Assembly (NCBI RefSeq): GCF_002835465.1
Contig: NZ_PIZM01000005.1
Location: forward strand, 62,001-126,000
Source of the DNA: Psychromonas sp. psych-6C06
GTDB lineage: Bacteria > Pseudomonadota > Gammaproteobacteria > Enterobacterales > Psychromonadaceae
Direction of reading: 5' to 3'
Length of the DNA stretch: 64,000 nt
A program made the translations under genes and the position numbers. The notes under the pieces were generated by a model. It saw nothing but the letters and a program-made list of their open reading frames with translations. It did no database searches and had not been told where the DNA came from. The number at the start of each line of letters is the position of its first letter. Position 1 is the stretch's first letter. Shown here one piece after another: positions 37,801 through 47,297 of the stretch.

Positions 37801-40800
37801 TTATTTAACGCGCCATGCTCCCCATTCCCCGCTTGTATCGGGTTTATCACCTTGTGTCCACCATGAGGCAATATAAGTAATATCATTCATTACTACTTCA
37901 TCACCTTTTTGATAGATGCTATCGGCATTCCATTGTGGAGCTCCGCTGCAGTTAGGTTGTAACATTTTTGCATATTGTGTCACTGTCATAGTATCTGATG
38001 AAGTACCAACAGTTAGCTCATATTGGTAAGTTCTTACGGGGGGCTGAGGTATCAATAAGTCATCGGTTGTGCAAAGGTTCGTTACTGCCCAATCATCTAA
38101 GGTGATTGTGGTGGTATTTAAGCGCTGATCAACAGTAACAGGCGCTGGCGCTCCCGGTGTTATTGCTTTCCACTCTCCAAAGCCTGCTGGTTGAAAGTCA
38201 TAGGTATAAGAGGCTTTCCAGGTTGACTGAGAGCTGTCTAAAATGACAACACGATCATCATATGGCTCCACAATAACATCTTCACCGGCATCGCTGTTGT
38301 AAAGGATACTATGATAGTAATAATCGATATTTAGTGTGGGTGTGAGTGTTATTGTTGGGGTTGGAGTTGGCGTAACAAGTTGCAATGGCGCAGTTGGTGT
38401 CGCGGGTGGTGTTGGTGTAGCGGGTGTTTGCTCGCAGGCTACATCATTCCAAAACCAAGAGCCTGAACGTGGTGTTTCCCATTTTCCTGGATTGTTTTTT
38501 GCTTCAAAGCAACTATCTGCATAGCGCACGATATCGCCATTTTTTACTAACGTTTCACCAAGTGTAAACGTCATAATATCCTCAGTACCTGTAATTGGTA
38601 GGGGGGTCGGTGGCGGCGTTGGTGATACTGTTGGTGGTATCGTTGGTTGTGGTGGCAAAGAAGGCGTCGGGCATGCGAGTGGAAGCATAATATGATCCTG
38701 TGAAATAATCACTGAGTCAGTATCGTTACCGACAGTTAATTGATACTCGATTTGACGTGGTTTTTGGATGTTTGGACAGGTTGCATAGGATGGCATCCAC
38801 GACGCTAAGGTCACTGTAGTCACCAGTTCATTGGAAATAACAACATCGGGTTCACCAGCGACCACTTTCGTCCATTTCACCTCTTCATCGGTAATCGCTT
38901 GTTTATCACCATTCAATGAATATTGCACTGTTGACGCTAAGCCAGATAACGTCACTGTAGTTGCGTTAAAGCTTGCTTCGACTTTAATATCCGGGCCTGC
39001 ATTGCTGTGATAAATGACAACGGGGGCATTCGGTTTTAATGTTGGCGTTACGGCAATGGGTGTCGGCGCGATGGTTGGAATTGAAGTTGGCGTCGGAGTA
39101 GGGGCGAGCTCTCCCTTAATATTACCGACGGCTTTATTCATCGCATTTAATAGTCGTAACTCTTCATTACCGCCATCGCCATCAATGTGCCATGCCACCA
39201 TGCCACCTAGGCCCTGTTGCTGAAGAAAATCCCCTCTGGCCGCAATTGATTGTGGTGTATCATAAGCGATTAATACTTTGCCTAGGCTATCCCATGAGAA
39301 AGAAGCTTGTGCTTGTTCATCCCAGTAGTAGTTTGCGTTGGGGTTAGCAACGATATATTTTAGTGATTCGTGATAGTCAATGATGCCACTTTGATTTGGA
39401 AATTCTAATACTGACTTATCGAGAAGAGGGTGGCCACTTGCACTGCTTGGCGTGATGCCATCTTCTATTTGTACATCGAGCCAAGCAAGACCATGCATAG
39501 AGGTACCCAATACTAATTTATCGGCTGGTACGCCCTGTGCGAGTAATAAACGGGTTGCGTTTGCTACGGTGGATGATGGGCGACCAAGTGGTGCATAATC
39601 GGGAGCGGTTTGATCGCTCTGTGCAGAAGGTGCAAATTCACCAATCCCTTCACATTGCTCGGTGTTGGTTGTCGCACTACAATAAAGCGCTGATGGATGA
39701 CCTGTTTCTGTTGCCCATTCTGAAGTTAAATTATTAGGCATCATGAAAATATTGTCGAGGTATTGTGCCGCTTGCGCGTAATCGACATCTTGAAGTTTAT
39801 CCCAGCTAACGCCAATCGCTGTGGTTAACTCATATTGTCTTCCTGTCTCAGCGCTTAACTCATCAAGCATCACGCGTAACTCTTGCATTAATGCCACATA
39901 AGCAGGACCATCATTGACAGGATCGCCAAGTAGGTTATTCGCACCGCCACCTCCGGGAAATTGCCAATTAATATCTAGACCATCAAATAATTTCCATGTT
40001 TTTAGGAACTCCTTCGCCGATGCAACAAAGGTATCGCGATTGGCTTTATTAGTGAATCCATGGAATGGGTCCGATAACGTTGCGCCGCCAACTGATGGCA
40101 AGATAGTTAGGTGCGGTTGGCCTTGTTTGAGTGCCATTAGTTGGCCAAAGTTACCAGCACCGATGTCGTTGAATGCGATTGCTTTACCGTCAATGGTCAT
40201 CACTTTTTCAGACCCTCGTTGCGTACCTAAAGCTGCAAAGGTATCGTGGATCACCATTTCATAATCTTGGCTGTCGGTACAGTTTTTTTGTAATACTTTC
40301 CAACCAGTTTCATCCTCTTTTTTAAGGGATTCATTATCTCCACAAAGTGGAATAAAACCATAAATAATATGAGTTAAATTAGTCGCAGGTATATTTTCAA
40401 TAAAAAACTCTTTTTCATAAACACTCGACTCAGTAAAGTAAGCGCCGACGATTTGGTCTGGAGTTTGTTGGTAATATGGGGTATCCGAGGAAATTTTGGG
40501 TGTTAGTGGGGCAAGGTGTGAGCCATCAGTATCGGCAATCACAATCATATCCCTTTCACTGTCCGTACAGCCTTCGTTATTACAGGCGCGCACGACTATT
40601 TCTTTTAAGCCACCATGCGTTATAGAGGCAACGGTATTACCACCTTCACCAATACCTGATGAAACGACTTCATCGTTAATCAATACCTGCCATGATGTGC
40701 CTTTATCGCCAGTAAAAGCCGGAAACCATGTGATTGGCAAGTCAATTTTATCAACGCGCGTCACTTGTTTTTTATAGGTATCAGATTCAGCCACGATAGT

Positions 40801-40914
40801 AACTAAACTGAAATTGTTATATTGCTTATTTAATATTGGGGCGCTAGGCGCAGAAGCTAATGCATTTAATGTTATTGCACTGAGTATTGAAGCAGTTAAT
40901 ATGCTTTTTTTCAT
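37801..40914 (-). CDS. GH18 ChiA-like pseudo-chitinase with CBM5/12 modules
   Basis: A secreted 1037-residue protein: signal peptide (1-21), ChiA N-terminal domain (about 22-130), GH18 barrel (about 155-590), Thr-Pro linkers, two PKD-like modules and two CBM5/12 modules (SGSWFWNDVAC; ASWWTQGDKPDTSGEWG). The GH18 barrel is very similar to the next gene, but its active site is erased. The motif DxxDxDxE reads DGLDINWQ (311-318): Asp to Asn316, and the acid/base Glu to Gln318. The subsite Trp is Ala278 (GGATLSDPF), MSYD is MPNN (392-395), MYGRGW is MHGLAW, and VEWGIYGR is TESSVYEK. With Glu and Asp both lost, hydrolysis is very unlikely. The ORF is intact, so it is probably kept as a chitin-binding protein, by inference. 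Confidence 0.9.
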   Translation of the reverse strand: MKKSILTASILSAITLNALASAPSAPILNKQYNNFSLVTIVAESDTYKKQVTRVDKIDLPITWFPAFTGDKGTSWQVLINDEVVSSGIGEGGNTVASITHGGLKEIVVRACNNEGCTDSERDMIVIADTDGSHLAPLTPKISSDTPYYQQTPDQIVGAYFTESSVYEKEFFIENIPATNLTHIIYGFIPLCGDNESLKKEDETGWKVLQKNCTDSQDYEMVIHDTFAALGTQRGSEKVMTIDGKAIAFNDIGAGNFGQLMALKQGQPHLTILPSVGGATLSDPFHGFTNKANRDTFVASAKEFLKTWKLFDGLDINWQFPGGGGANNLLGDPVNDGPAYVALMQELRVMLDELSAETGRQYELTTAIGVSWDKLQDVDYAQAAQYLDNIFMMPNNLTSEWATETGHPSALYCSATTNTEQCEGIGEFAPSAQSDQTAPDYAPLGRPSSTVANATRLLLAQGVPADKLVLGTSMHGLAWLDVQIEDGITPSSASGHPLLDKSVLEFPNQSGIIDYHESLKYIVANPNANYYWDEQAQASFSWDSLGKVLIAYDTPQSIAARGDFLQQQGLGGMVAWHIDGDGGNEELRLLNAMNKAVGNIKGELAPTPTPTSIPTIAPTPIAVTPTLKPNAPVVIYHSNAGPDIKVEASFNATTVTLSGLASTVQYSLNGDKQAITDEEVKWTKVVAGEPDVVISNELVTTVTLASWMPSYATCPNIQKPRQIEYQLTVGNDTDSVIISQDHIMLPLACPTPSLPPQPTIPPTVSPTPPPTPLPITGTEDIMTFTLGETLVKNGDIVRYADSCFEAKNNPGKWETPRSGSWFWNDVACEQTPATPTPPATPTAPLQLVTPTPTPTITLTPTLNIDYYYHSILYNSDAGEDVIVEPYDDRVVILDSSQSTWKASYTYDFQPAGFGEWKAITPGAPAPVTVDQRLNTTTITLDDWAVTNLCTTDDLLIPQPPVRTYQYELTVGTSSDTMTVTQYAKMLQPNCSGAPQWNADSIYQKGDEVVMNDITYIASWWTQGDKPDTSGEWGAWRVK

Positions 40915-41134
40915 ACCATCATTCCTTTGTGTGTTGATAATGAAACATCGCTAGAGGGCGAGAACGTTTAATTGTCGTGCCTTTCCATGGCATGTTTTCA
41001 TTGCTTGGGCGTTGTAAACTACTATTTTTCGCTATCATATTTAGCGACACAAAGAACTGTAGATTATTTTTGGATGATATTTAAGTACTTGTTTTTTAAA
41101 TACATTGTAATAAGTAGGGTTATTGTTATTTGTG

Positions 41135-41148
41135 TGGGCTCGTTCCCA
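41135..41148. promoter_or_regulatory. Candidate operator upstream of pseudo-chitinase
   Basis: TGGGCTCGTTCCCA is a TGGG-N6-CCCA inverted repeat, about 221-234 bases before the gene start. The same half-sites and most of the spacer recur upstream of the GH18 gene at 44327 and of the GH9 gene. Confidence 0.4.
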
Positions 41149-41171
41149 TTTTTGTTGAGGGGTAAATAAAA

Positions 41172-41192
41172 AAGGGATGCAATACATCCCTT
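41172..41192. terminator. Terminator of GH18 gene 2
   Basis: AAGGGATG-CAATA-CATCCCTT lies 22 bases beyond the stop codon on the minus strand, with T/A-rich flanks. It is a member of the shared cluster family. Confidence 0.75.
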
Positions 41193-41213
41193 AAATGTTA
41201 TCTCAAATAAGAG

Positions 41214-44200
41214 TTACTTAACCAATTTCCACACTCCCCAGTCGCCAGTGGTGCCAGGTTTCTCACCTTGAGTCCACCAACTTGCAACATAGGTTTTCCC
41301 TGCAACGATCACTGTGTCACCTTTGTTATAGGTCGCGTGTGAATCCCATGTTGATTCACACGCTTCGACGCATGCCACCGGGGTAGGGGTTACCGTGGGG
41401 GTTGGAATAGGAGTGATAGTAATACTGGGTGTTGGACTTGGCGCGCAAGTAACCACTGGTATTGGCATGCCTCCAGGAATGGTCACCAGTTTACCACAAA
41501 TCATCACCACTTGATCGGGTGGCGTTGTTGTTGGAGTAATGACTGGGGTAGGTGTTACCACGACACCGTCACAAGCTACTTCATCCCAGAACCAAGAGCC
41601 TACTTTTGGTGTTTCCCATGTACCCGGGTTGTTTTTGGCTTCAAAACAACTACCTGCATAGTTGACGATATCGCCATTACTTACTTTTGTTACACCTGCA
41701 ATAAAGCCATTAGGCATAGGTGTAGGTGTTATCGTTGGAGTAGGAGTCGGTGGCTGACAAGGGACTGGTAAAATAGTCTGTTGTTGCGTCACAATCATGC
41801 TATCGACACTATCTGCCACGTTTAGTTGATACTCAAATTGGCGTGTTTCTGCTACTGGGAAAGGTGCTTCACAGCTACCTGGTGCTACCCAGGCTGGAAT
41901 GTCAATACTGGCATTAAAGCTGTTAGCGTTACTAATGCTTGGCGCGTTAGGTGTTAATGCTTTCCATTGTATTTCAGTATCGCTAGGAACTGGGATAAAT
42001 TCAGAGTTCATTGTCGGTTGGTATAGTGCACTACCTTGTAGATTGATGGTGTGTGTACCGCTCATAAAATGGTGCTCGATTGATTGGTCATACCCTGCAT
42101 CGACTCGGTAGTCAGGTGTAAACTGGGTACTATCTTTGCCAAACAGTGTGATGCTTTTAGCTATCAATGGACCATCTTTGTAAACCACATTAATAGTTAA
42201 TTCATTTACACCTAATTGGTAGTCAGCTCCGGTCACGTTATAGACTTTTACTTCGTTATTACATGCTATCATCGGGCCATGGATTTGGCAGTCAGATGGG
42301 AGTGGAGTAACAATCACTTTGTTACTATTTACAAAGGCAAATACCTCTTCAATATCGCCCTCTAGGTTGTATATATTGAAAGATAAAGAGGCGGTATTTG
42401 CAATATCGATGATCTGGTTTTGTTGAGGAGATAGGATATTATAACCATGATCAATTGTATCCCAATTAGTTATGCCTACTGGGTTACCCACTGCTTGGTT
42501 CATCGCATTTAGTGTACGTTGTGATGCATCACCGCCGTCTCCATCAATCTCCCATGAGAAGATACCGCCTAAGCCTTGCTCTTTTAAGAACACGCCTTTT
42601 GCTGCAATTGATTGTGGCGTATCGAGTGTAATTAAGGTGTTCTTCACATCATCCCAAATGAATGAGGCCTGTGCTTGTTCATCCCAAACATATTTAGCAT
42701 TCTGGTTTGCTTCAAGGTATTTCAGTGCGCCACGGTAATCCATGATGCCTGCTTCCCATGCCCAAGCAGCTTGGTCAACGGCAGTGCCTTCTCCACCTTC
42801 TGCAACTAAAGGGTTGTTTTCAGAATTACTAACGTGGTTACCTACTGCGCCAATTGGACTACCATCTACCATCTGTACATCAGTCCAACCACGGCCGTAC
42901 ATCGCTGCACCTACCACTAATTTTTTAGCCGGAACGCCCTGTTGTAATAATAAACGAGTTGCATTTGCTACTGTATATTCCGGACGACCTGCTGGTGCGT
43001 AGTCGGCTGCTGTTTTATCCATTTGTGAAGAGGGGCCAAATTCACCCGTACCCGCACATTTATCCGCTTCAACATGTGCGCCACAGTAAAGTGCAGTTTG
43101 ATGGCCTGTTTCACTGCCCCATGCACCATAGAAGTCGTAAGACATCATGAATATGTTATCCATATATTGCGCAGCTGCTGCGTAATCAACATCCTGTAGT
43201 TTGTCCCAACCCACACCAATGGCCGAGGTAAGTTCATATTTACGACCTGTTTCAGCGCTTAATTCATCTAACATTGCACGTAGCTCTTGCATTAATGCAA
43301 CATAAGCTGGACCATCATTAACTGGATCACCTAATGCAGTGTTTGCACCGCCACCCCCCGGGAACTCCCAGTCGATATCGATACCGTCAAAGAATTTCCA
43401 TGTTTTTAGGAACTCTTTAGAAGAGGCAACAAAGGTATCGCGATTGGCTTTATCAGTGAAGGCATAGAATGGGTCAGATAATGTCCAACCACCAATTGAA
43501 GGAATGATTTTAAGATGTGGATTACCTTGCTTTAATGCCATTAGATGACCAAAGTTACCAGCCCCTACTTCACCGTAACCTACCGCTTTACCATCGAGTT
43601 TCATCGCTTTTTCTGCACCATTTTGACGCCAGAAGGCCGCGCCCATATCATGAATAACCAGTTCGTAATCTTGGCTCGCCGCACAGTCTGCTTGTAGCAC
43701 ACTCCATCCGGAAGCATTACCATCTTTGAGGGATTTGTTTTCTCCACAAATCGGCACAAAACCATAAATAATATGGGTTAAATTATTGGCCGGAATATTC
43801 TCAACAAAGAATTTTCGTCCATAAATACCCCACTCTACAAAGTAGGTGCCGACAATTTGATCTTGGGATTGTGCATAGTTAATGTTTGCACTATCAACCT
43901 GCGCACCGAGAGGTTGAAGATGAGAGCCATCAGTATCTGAAACAATCATAGTATCTGTCGCACTGTCGGTACAACCATCATCATTACAAACACGCACGAC
44001 AATCTCTTTTAAGCCACCACTGGTGATTGGTACAACAGCATTACCGCCAGCGCCTGTTCCAGAGGTTACTACTTCACCATTAATTAAGAGTTGCCATGAG
44101 GTCGCTGTATCACCGCTAAAAGCGGGCGACCATGTAACAGGTAAATCAACCACATCTACACGTTTGACAAGGGTGTTATAAGCACCGGCTTCTCCTGATA

Positions 44201-44327
44201 CCGTTACAAATCCTTTATTGGTGTAGTTAGCATACTGCTCGAGTAATACGGGGGCATTAGGGGCTGCTGCAAAGGCATTAAATGCTAATGCACTGAGTAT
44301 TGAAGCCGTTAAGATATTTTTTTTCAT
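41214..44327 (-). CDS. GH18 ChiA-like chitinase, intact, with CBM5/12 modules
   Basis: A secreted 1037-residue chitinase. The signal peptide ends near residue 21, the ChiA N-terminal domain spans about 22-135, the GH18 barrel about 157-615, an Ig-like module about 640-720 and a PKD-like module about 735-860 follow, and then two CBM5/12 modules (KVGSWFWDEVAC; ASWWTQGEKPGTTGDWG). The catalytic motif DGIDIDWE (314-321) and the subsite Trp281 (GGWTLSDPF) are intact, as is MSYDF (395-399). It degrades chitin outside the cell, probably processively, but processivity cannot be proved by sequence alone. It is the functional sister of the pseudoenzyme downstream, of exactly the same length. Confidence 0.93.
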   Translation of the reverse strand: MKKNILTASILSALAFNAFAAAPNAPVLLEQYANYTNKGFVTVSGEAGAYNTLVKRVDVVDLPVTWSPAFSGDTATSWQLLINGEVVTSGTGAGGNAVVPITSGGLKEIVVRVCNDDGCTDSATDTMIVSDTDGSHLQPLGAQVDSANINYAQSQDQIVGTYFVEWGIYGRKFFVENIPANNLTHIIYGFVPICGENKSLKDGNASGWSVLQADCAASQDYELVIHDMGAAFWRQNGAEKAMKLDGKAVGYGEVGAGNFGHLMALKQGNPHLKIIPSIGGWTLSDPFYAFTDKANRDTFVASSKEFLKTWKFFDGIDIDWEFPGGGGANTALGDPVNDGPAYVALMQELRAMLDELSAETGRKYELTSAIGVGWDKLQDVDYAAAAQYMDNIFMMSYDFYGAWGSETGHQTALYCGAHVEADKCAGTGEFGPSSQMDKTAADYAPAGRPEYTVANATRLLLQQGVPAKKLVVGAAMYGRGWTDVQMVDGSPIGAVGNHVSNSENNPLVAEGGEGTAVDQAAWAWEAGIMDYRGALKYLEANQNAKYVWDEQAQASFIWDDVKNTLITLDTPQSIAAKGVFLKEQGLGGIFSWEIDGDGGDASQRTLNAMNQAVGNPVGITNWDTIDHGYNILSPQQNQIIDIANTASLSFNIYNLEGDIEEVFAFVNSNKVIVTPLPSDCQIHGPMIACNNEVKVYNVTGADYQLGVNELTINVVYKDGPLIAKSITLFGKDSTQFTPDYRVDAGYDQSIEHHFMSGTHTINLQGSALYQPTMNSEFIPVPSDTEIQWKALTPNAPSISNANSFNASIDIPAWVAPGSCEAPFPVAETRQFEYQLNVADSVDSMIVTQQQTILPVPCQPPTPTPTITPTPMPNGFIAGVTKVSNGDIVNYAGSCFEAKNNPGTWETPKVGSWFWDEVACDGVVVTPTPVITPTTTPPDQVVMICGKLVTIPGGMPIPVVTCAPSPTPSITITPIPTPTVTPTPVACVEACESTWDSHATYNKGDTVIVAGKTYVASWWTQGEKPGTTGDWGVWKLVK

Positions 44328-44628
44328 ACAGTCATTCCTTTGTTTAAAATGGTGAACAATTTGGAATGCGCGCGGATAGTGGCAAGTTATAGCAAAACTT
44401 GCTTAGTGATATGATTCGCCTATCCATGGCATTAATAACCACTTTTTAACAACCTGCTCCTAAGAACTAGGTAGTGGTGATCCAAATTAGTTGATCTCCT
44501 GATCAGTTCGGATTATTTGATGTAGCTAATTTTTATAAACTACATATTAACTGTAAGTGATATTTGATTGTTTTCTCAGCGATACATCATTAACTGTGAA
44601 CTGCTTAACGATTAGAATAGTAAATTTG

Positions 44629-44642
44629 TGGGTTCGTTCCCA
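44629..44642. promoter_or_regulatory. Candidate operator upstream of GH18 gene 2
   Basis: TGGGTTCGTTCCCA, TGGG-N6-CCCA, lies 302-315 bases before the gene start, with the same TCGTT core as the site at 41135. Confidence 0.4.
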
Positions 44643-44719
44643 TTGCGGGTGTTTAACCACTTTGAAATATTTTCACAAGCAATTAAAGAAAAGGGGGAAA
44701 GTAGTCAGAAGGAGGCTTT

Positions 44720-44759
44720 ATACCATCGAATTAAGTATGTGATCTAAATTTTTCCTGCG
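44720..44759 (-). repeat. Inverted fragment of the 161-bp repeat family
   Basis: Reverse-complement match to the right end of the diverged copy at 20450 (segments ATTTAGATCACATACTTAAT and TCGAT). It abuts the next copy, so the two are tail to head. Confidence 0.5.
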
Positions 44760-44767
44760 TAAAATTA

Positions 44768-44928
44768 ATACCAAACCCACTAAATAACTGATCAATCTTA
44801 CTGGTTAAAAGAAGCTATTTCAGCGTTAAAAGTTTCACAATGGGAACAACCATTTACATCAACTTTTGCCTTGAACTAACTCCTTTTTCCTGCGTAATAT
44901 TTGATCACTATATTAGTGGAATTGGTAT
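44768..44928. repeat. 161-bp interspersed repeat, copy B
   Basis: Same length as copy A and almost the same sequence, for example TAAATAACTG, TTAAAAGAAGCTATTTCAGC and TTTGATCACTATATTAG. The ends are ATACCAAACCCACTAA and TTGGTAT. Non-coding. It lies in the promoter side of a chitinase gene. Confidence 0.75.
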
Positions 44929-45002
44929 AAATAACGTTCTAAATGCCTGTGGTATTAATCCGATTAATGGTTTTAGCTAGTAAATTAATTTTAGGCAAAA
45001 AA

Positions 45003-45024
45003 AAGGGATGCAGTTGCATCCCTT
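45003..45024. terminator. Terminator of GH18 gene 3
   Basis: AAGGGATGC-AGTT-GCATCCCTT lies 24 bases from the stop codon, with a T-run on the minus strand. Member of the shared cluster family. Confidence 0.85.
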
Positions 45025-45047
45025 AATATGGTTAGTTTATAGAAAGA

Positions 45048-47297
45048 TTATTTAACTTCTTTCCATACACCCCATTCACCAGTTGTACCAGGCTCTTGGC
45101 CTTTAGTCCACCAGCCAGCAACATAAGTTGTACCGTTTAGTACTACTGAGTCACCAGTGTTGTAGATTGCAGATGCATCCCACGTTGAACCGCCAACAGG
45201 CGTTGGAGTTACTTCTGGAGTTGGTGTTACTTCAGGAGTAGGTGTTACTTCTGGTGTAGGTGTTACTACAGAACCACCTTCACATGGTACTTCATTCCAG
45301 AACCATGATGCAGCAGATGGCGTTTCCCATACACCTGGGTTGTTTTGAGCTTCAAAACATGAACCATTGTAAGAAACAACATCGCCGTTAGCTACTTTAG
45401 ATGAACCTGGAACAAACGCAGGTACTTCACCGATAACAGGAGTAGGCGTTACTTCAGGAGTAGGCGTTACTACAGGAGTAGGTGTTGCAGTTACTACAGG
45501 AGTCGGTGTCGCAGTTGGACGTGGACCACCAGTAGAAGCTAGACCTTCATGCATTGCATTTAAGATGTCGCCGTTATCAGCATCGATTTCCCAAGAGAAA
45601 AGACCTGCTAGACCAAGACTACGAACATAAGCACCTTTAGCTTTAGTCGAACGTGCATCATCAAATGTAATCAATTTACCGTCAGAACGGTTCCATACAT
45701 ATGCTGCTTCAGCTACTTCATCGTATCCGTATTCAAAACCGTTTACGCCTTGCTCATCAGCACCAAGCATGTACTCTTTGATACCTTTGTAGTCGATAAC
45801 GCCAGCTTCCCAAACACCCTGTGCTTTAGTACCTGATAGTTTACCAGTACCTGTACCTGTCATTGGGTTAGTAGGATCTGTTAGGCTTGAAGGCATTACA
45901 CCATCCCAACCACGACCGTACATTGCAGTACCAACAACAAGTTTATTTGCTGGTACACCTTGTGCTAATAAAAGCTCAATACCAGTAGAAGCTGTGTATG
46001 TTGGACCTTTAAATGGAACGCCTTCAGCATCTACGCCAGTACCGTCACATTGTCCTGGTAGTAGAGCATCACTACAGTATAGGCCTGCTTGATGTCCTGG
46101 AACGTTGTTCCAACCACCAAAGAAGTCGTAGTTCATTGAGAAGATGTAGTCCATGTACTGAACCGCTTGACCGTAATCAACATCTTGTAATTTGTCCCAA
46201 CCTACATTGATTGCAGAGGTTAGCTCGTATGTACGACCTGTTTCAGCTTCTAAGTCATTAAGCATTGCACGTAATTCTTGCATTAATGCTACGTAAGCTG
46301 GACCATCTTTTAACTCATCACCTAGGTTAGGGTTTTCACCGCCACCACCTGGGAATTCCCAGTCAATATCTACACCGTCAAAGAACTTCCATGTTTGTAG
46401 GAACTCTTTAGTAGAAGCTACGAATGTATCACGGTTAGCTTTTTCATCGAAGTAGAAGAATGGGTCTGATAATGTCCAACCACCGATTGAAGGTAAGATT
46501 TTAAGGTCAGGATTACGCTGTTTAAGCGCCATCATCATCGCAAAGTTACCTTTGATTGGTGTGTTGAAATCATGGCCAGCTTGCTTGAATGATTTTTGGT
46601 AAGCAGCCCATGGATCATGGATTACAACTTCAAAGTCTTGTGAACCAGCACAAGCAGTTTTAAGTGCGTTGAAGCTGTTACCGCCAACTGATTTAAGTGA
46701 TTCGTTTGGACCACAAATTGGAATGAAGCCGTAAAGGATGTGCGTTAGGTTGTCAGCTGGAATGTTATCAACAGTGTAGTTACGATCGTAAATACCCCAT
46801 TCAACAAAATAAGTACCTACAACAGTATCTTTATCTGTGTTGTATGATTTGTTGTTTGGATCAACATTCATTGTTAATGGTGCTAAGTGAGAACCATCTG
46901 TATCAGCAACTGTGATTTGAGCAGATGTACTTGCAGTACAGCCTGTTGCATCACATGCTTCGATAACTACATCGTAAACACCACCTTGAGCGTAACCAAA
47001 GCTAGCTGTTGTTTGGCTACCTGTGATTGGGCCAGAAGCTACTTCTGCGCCATCAAAGAAAACCTTATATGTGTCGCCAGTTGTACCGCTCCACTGGTTA
47101 AATTTAATCGCGATTTGCGCTTCTTCGTTGTACTTAACCATAGACTTGTAACCAGAGGTTGTGTCCATTGCTAATTCAACTTTAGAGAATTGTAGGTTAT
47201 TTGAACCATACATATCGATTGATGGTGCAGCTGGGGCAGCTGATGCTGAACTTGCAATTGCAGCCAGAATCGATGCAGCTAAGATATTTCTTTTCAT
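45048..47297 (-). CDS. chiA: GH18 ChiA-type chitinase with two CBM5/12 modules
   Basis: Closest of the three to classical ChiA. Signal peptide 1-20, ChiA N-terminal domain (about 21-140), GH18 barrel (about 155-600), Thr-Pro linker, then two CBM5/12 modules (AASWFWNEVPC; AGWWTKGQEPGTTGEWG). The catalytic DGVDIDWE lies at 307-314, giving Glu314 as acid/base, and Trp274 (GGWTLSDPF), MNYDF and MYGRGW are all intact. At 749 residues it is shorter than the two 1037-residue relatives because it lacks the PKD-like modules. It is divergent from the LPMO gene, with a shared 507-bp promoter region. Confidence 0.95.
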   Translation of the reverse strand: MKRNILAASILAAIASSASAAPAAPSIDMYGSNNLQFSKVELAMDTTSGYKSMVKYNEEAQIAIKFNQWSGTTGDTYKVFFDGAEVASGPITGSQTTASFGYAQGGVYDVVIEACDATGCTASTSAQITVADTDGSHLAPLTMNVDPNNKSYNTDKDTVVGTYFVEWGIYDRNYTVDNIPADNLTHILYGFIPICGPNESLKSVGGNSFNALKTACAGSQDFEVVIHDPWAAYQKSFKQAGHDFNTPIKGNFAMMMALKQRNPDLKILPSIGGWTLSDPFFYFDEKANRDTFVASTKEFLQTWKFFDGVDIDWEFPGGGGENPNLGDELKDGPAYVALMQELRAMLNDLEAETGRTYELTSAINVGWDKLQDVDYGQAVQYMDYIFSMNYDFFGGWNNVPGHQAGLYCSDALLPGQCDGTGVDAEGVPFKGPTYTASTGIELLLAQGVPANKLVVGTAMYGRGWDGVMPSSLTDPTNPMTGTGTGKLSGTKAQGVWEAGVIDYKGIKEYMLGADEQGVNGFEYGYDEVAEAAYVWNRSDGKLITFDDARSTKAKGAYVRSLGLAGLFSWEIDADNGDILNAMHEGLASTGGPRPTATPTPVVTATPTPVVTPTPEVTPTPVIGEVPAFVPGSSKVANGDVVSYNGSCFEAQNNPGVWETPSAASWFWNEVPCEGGSVVTPTPEVTPTPEVTPTPEVTPTPVGGSTWDASAIYNTGDSVVLNGTTYVAGWWTKGQEPGTTGEWGVWKEVK

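Larger units (their letters stand above)
44328..45047. other. 720-bp intergenic region between GH18 genes
   Basis: Holds the promoter region of the GH18 gene at 44327, with the candidate operator at 44629-44642, an inverted repeat fragment at 44720-44759, the repeat copy at 44768-44928 and the terminator of the gene at 45048. No ORF of substance is seen. Confidence 0.5.

Noticed and set aside
40021-40914. Pseudo-chitinase as a decayed pseudogene
   Set aside because: No stop codon or frameshift in 1037 codons, signal peptide and both binding modules kept, so selection is more likely; drift without frame damage is still possible.
40972-41169. 65-codon frame upstream of the pseudo-chitinase
   Set aside because: It runs through the promoter region and the shared inverted repeat, has no ribosome-binding site and has a biased hydrophobic, non-family composition.
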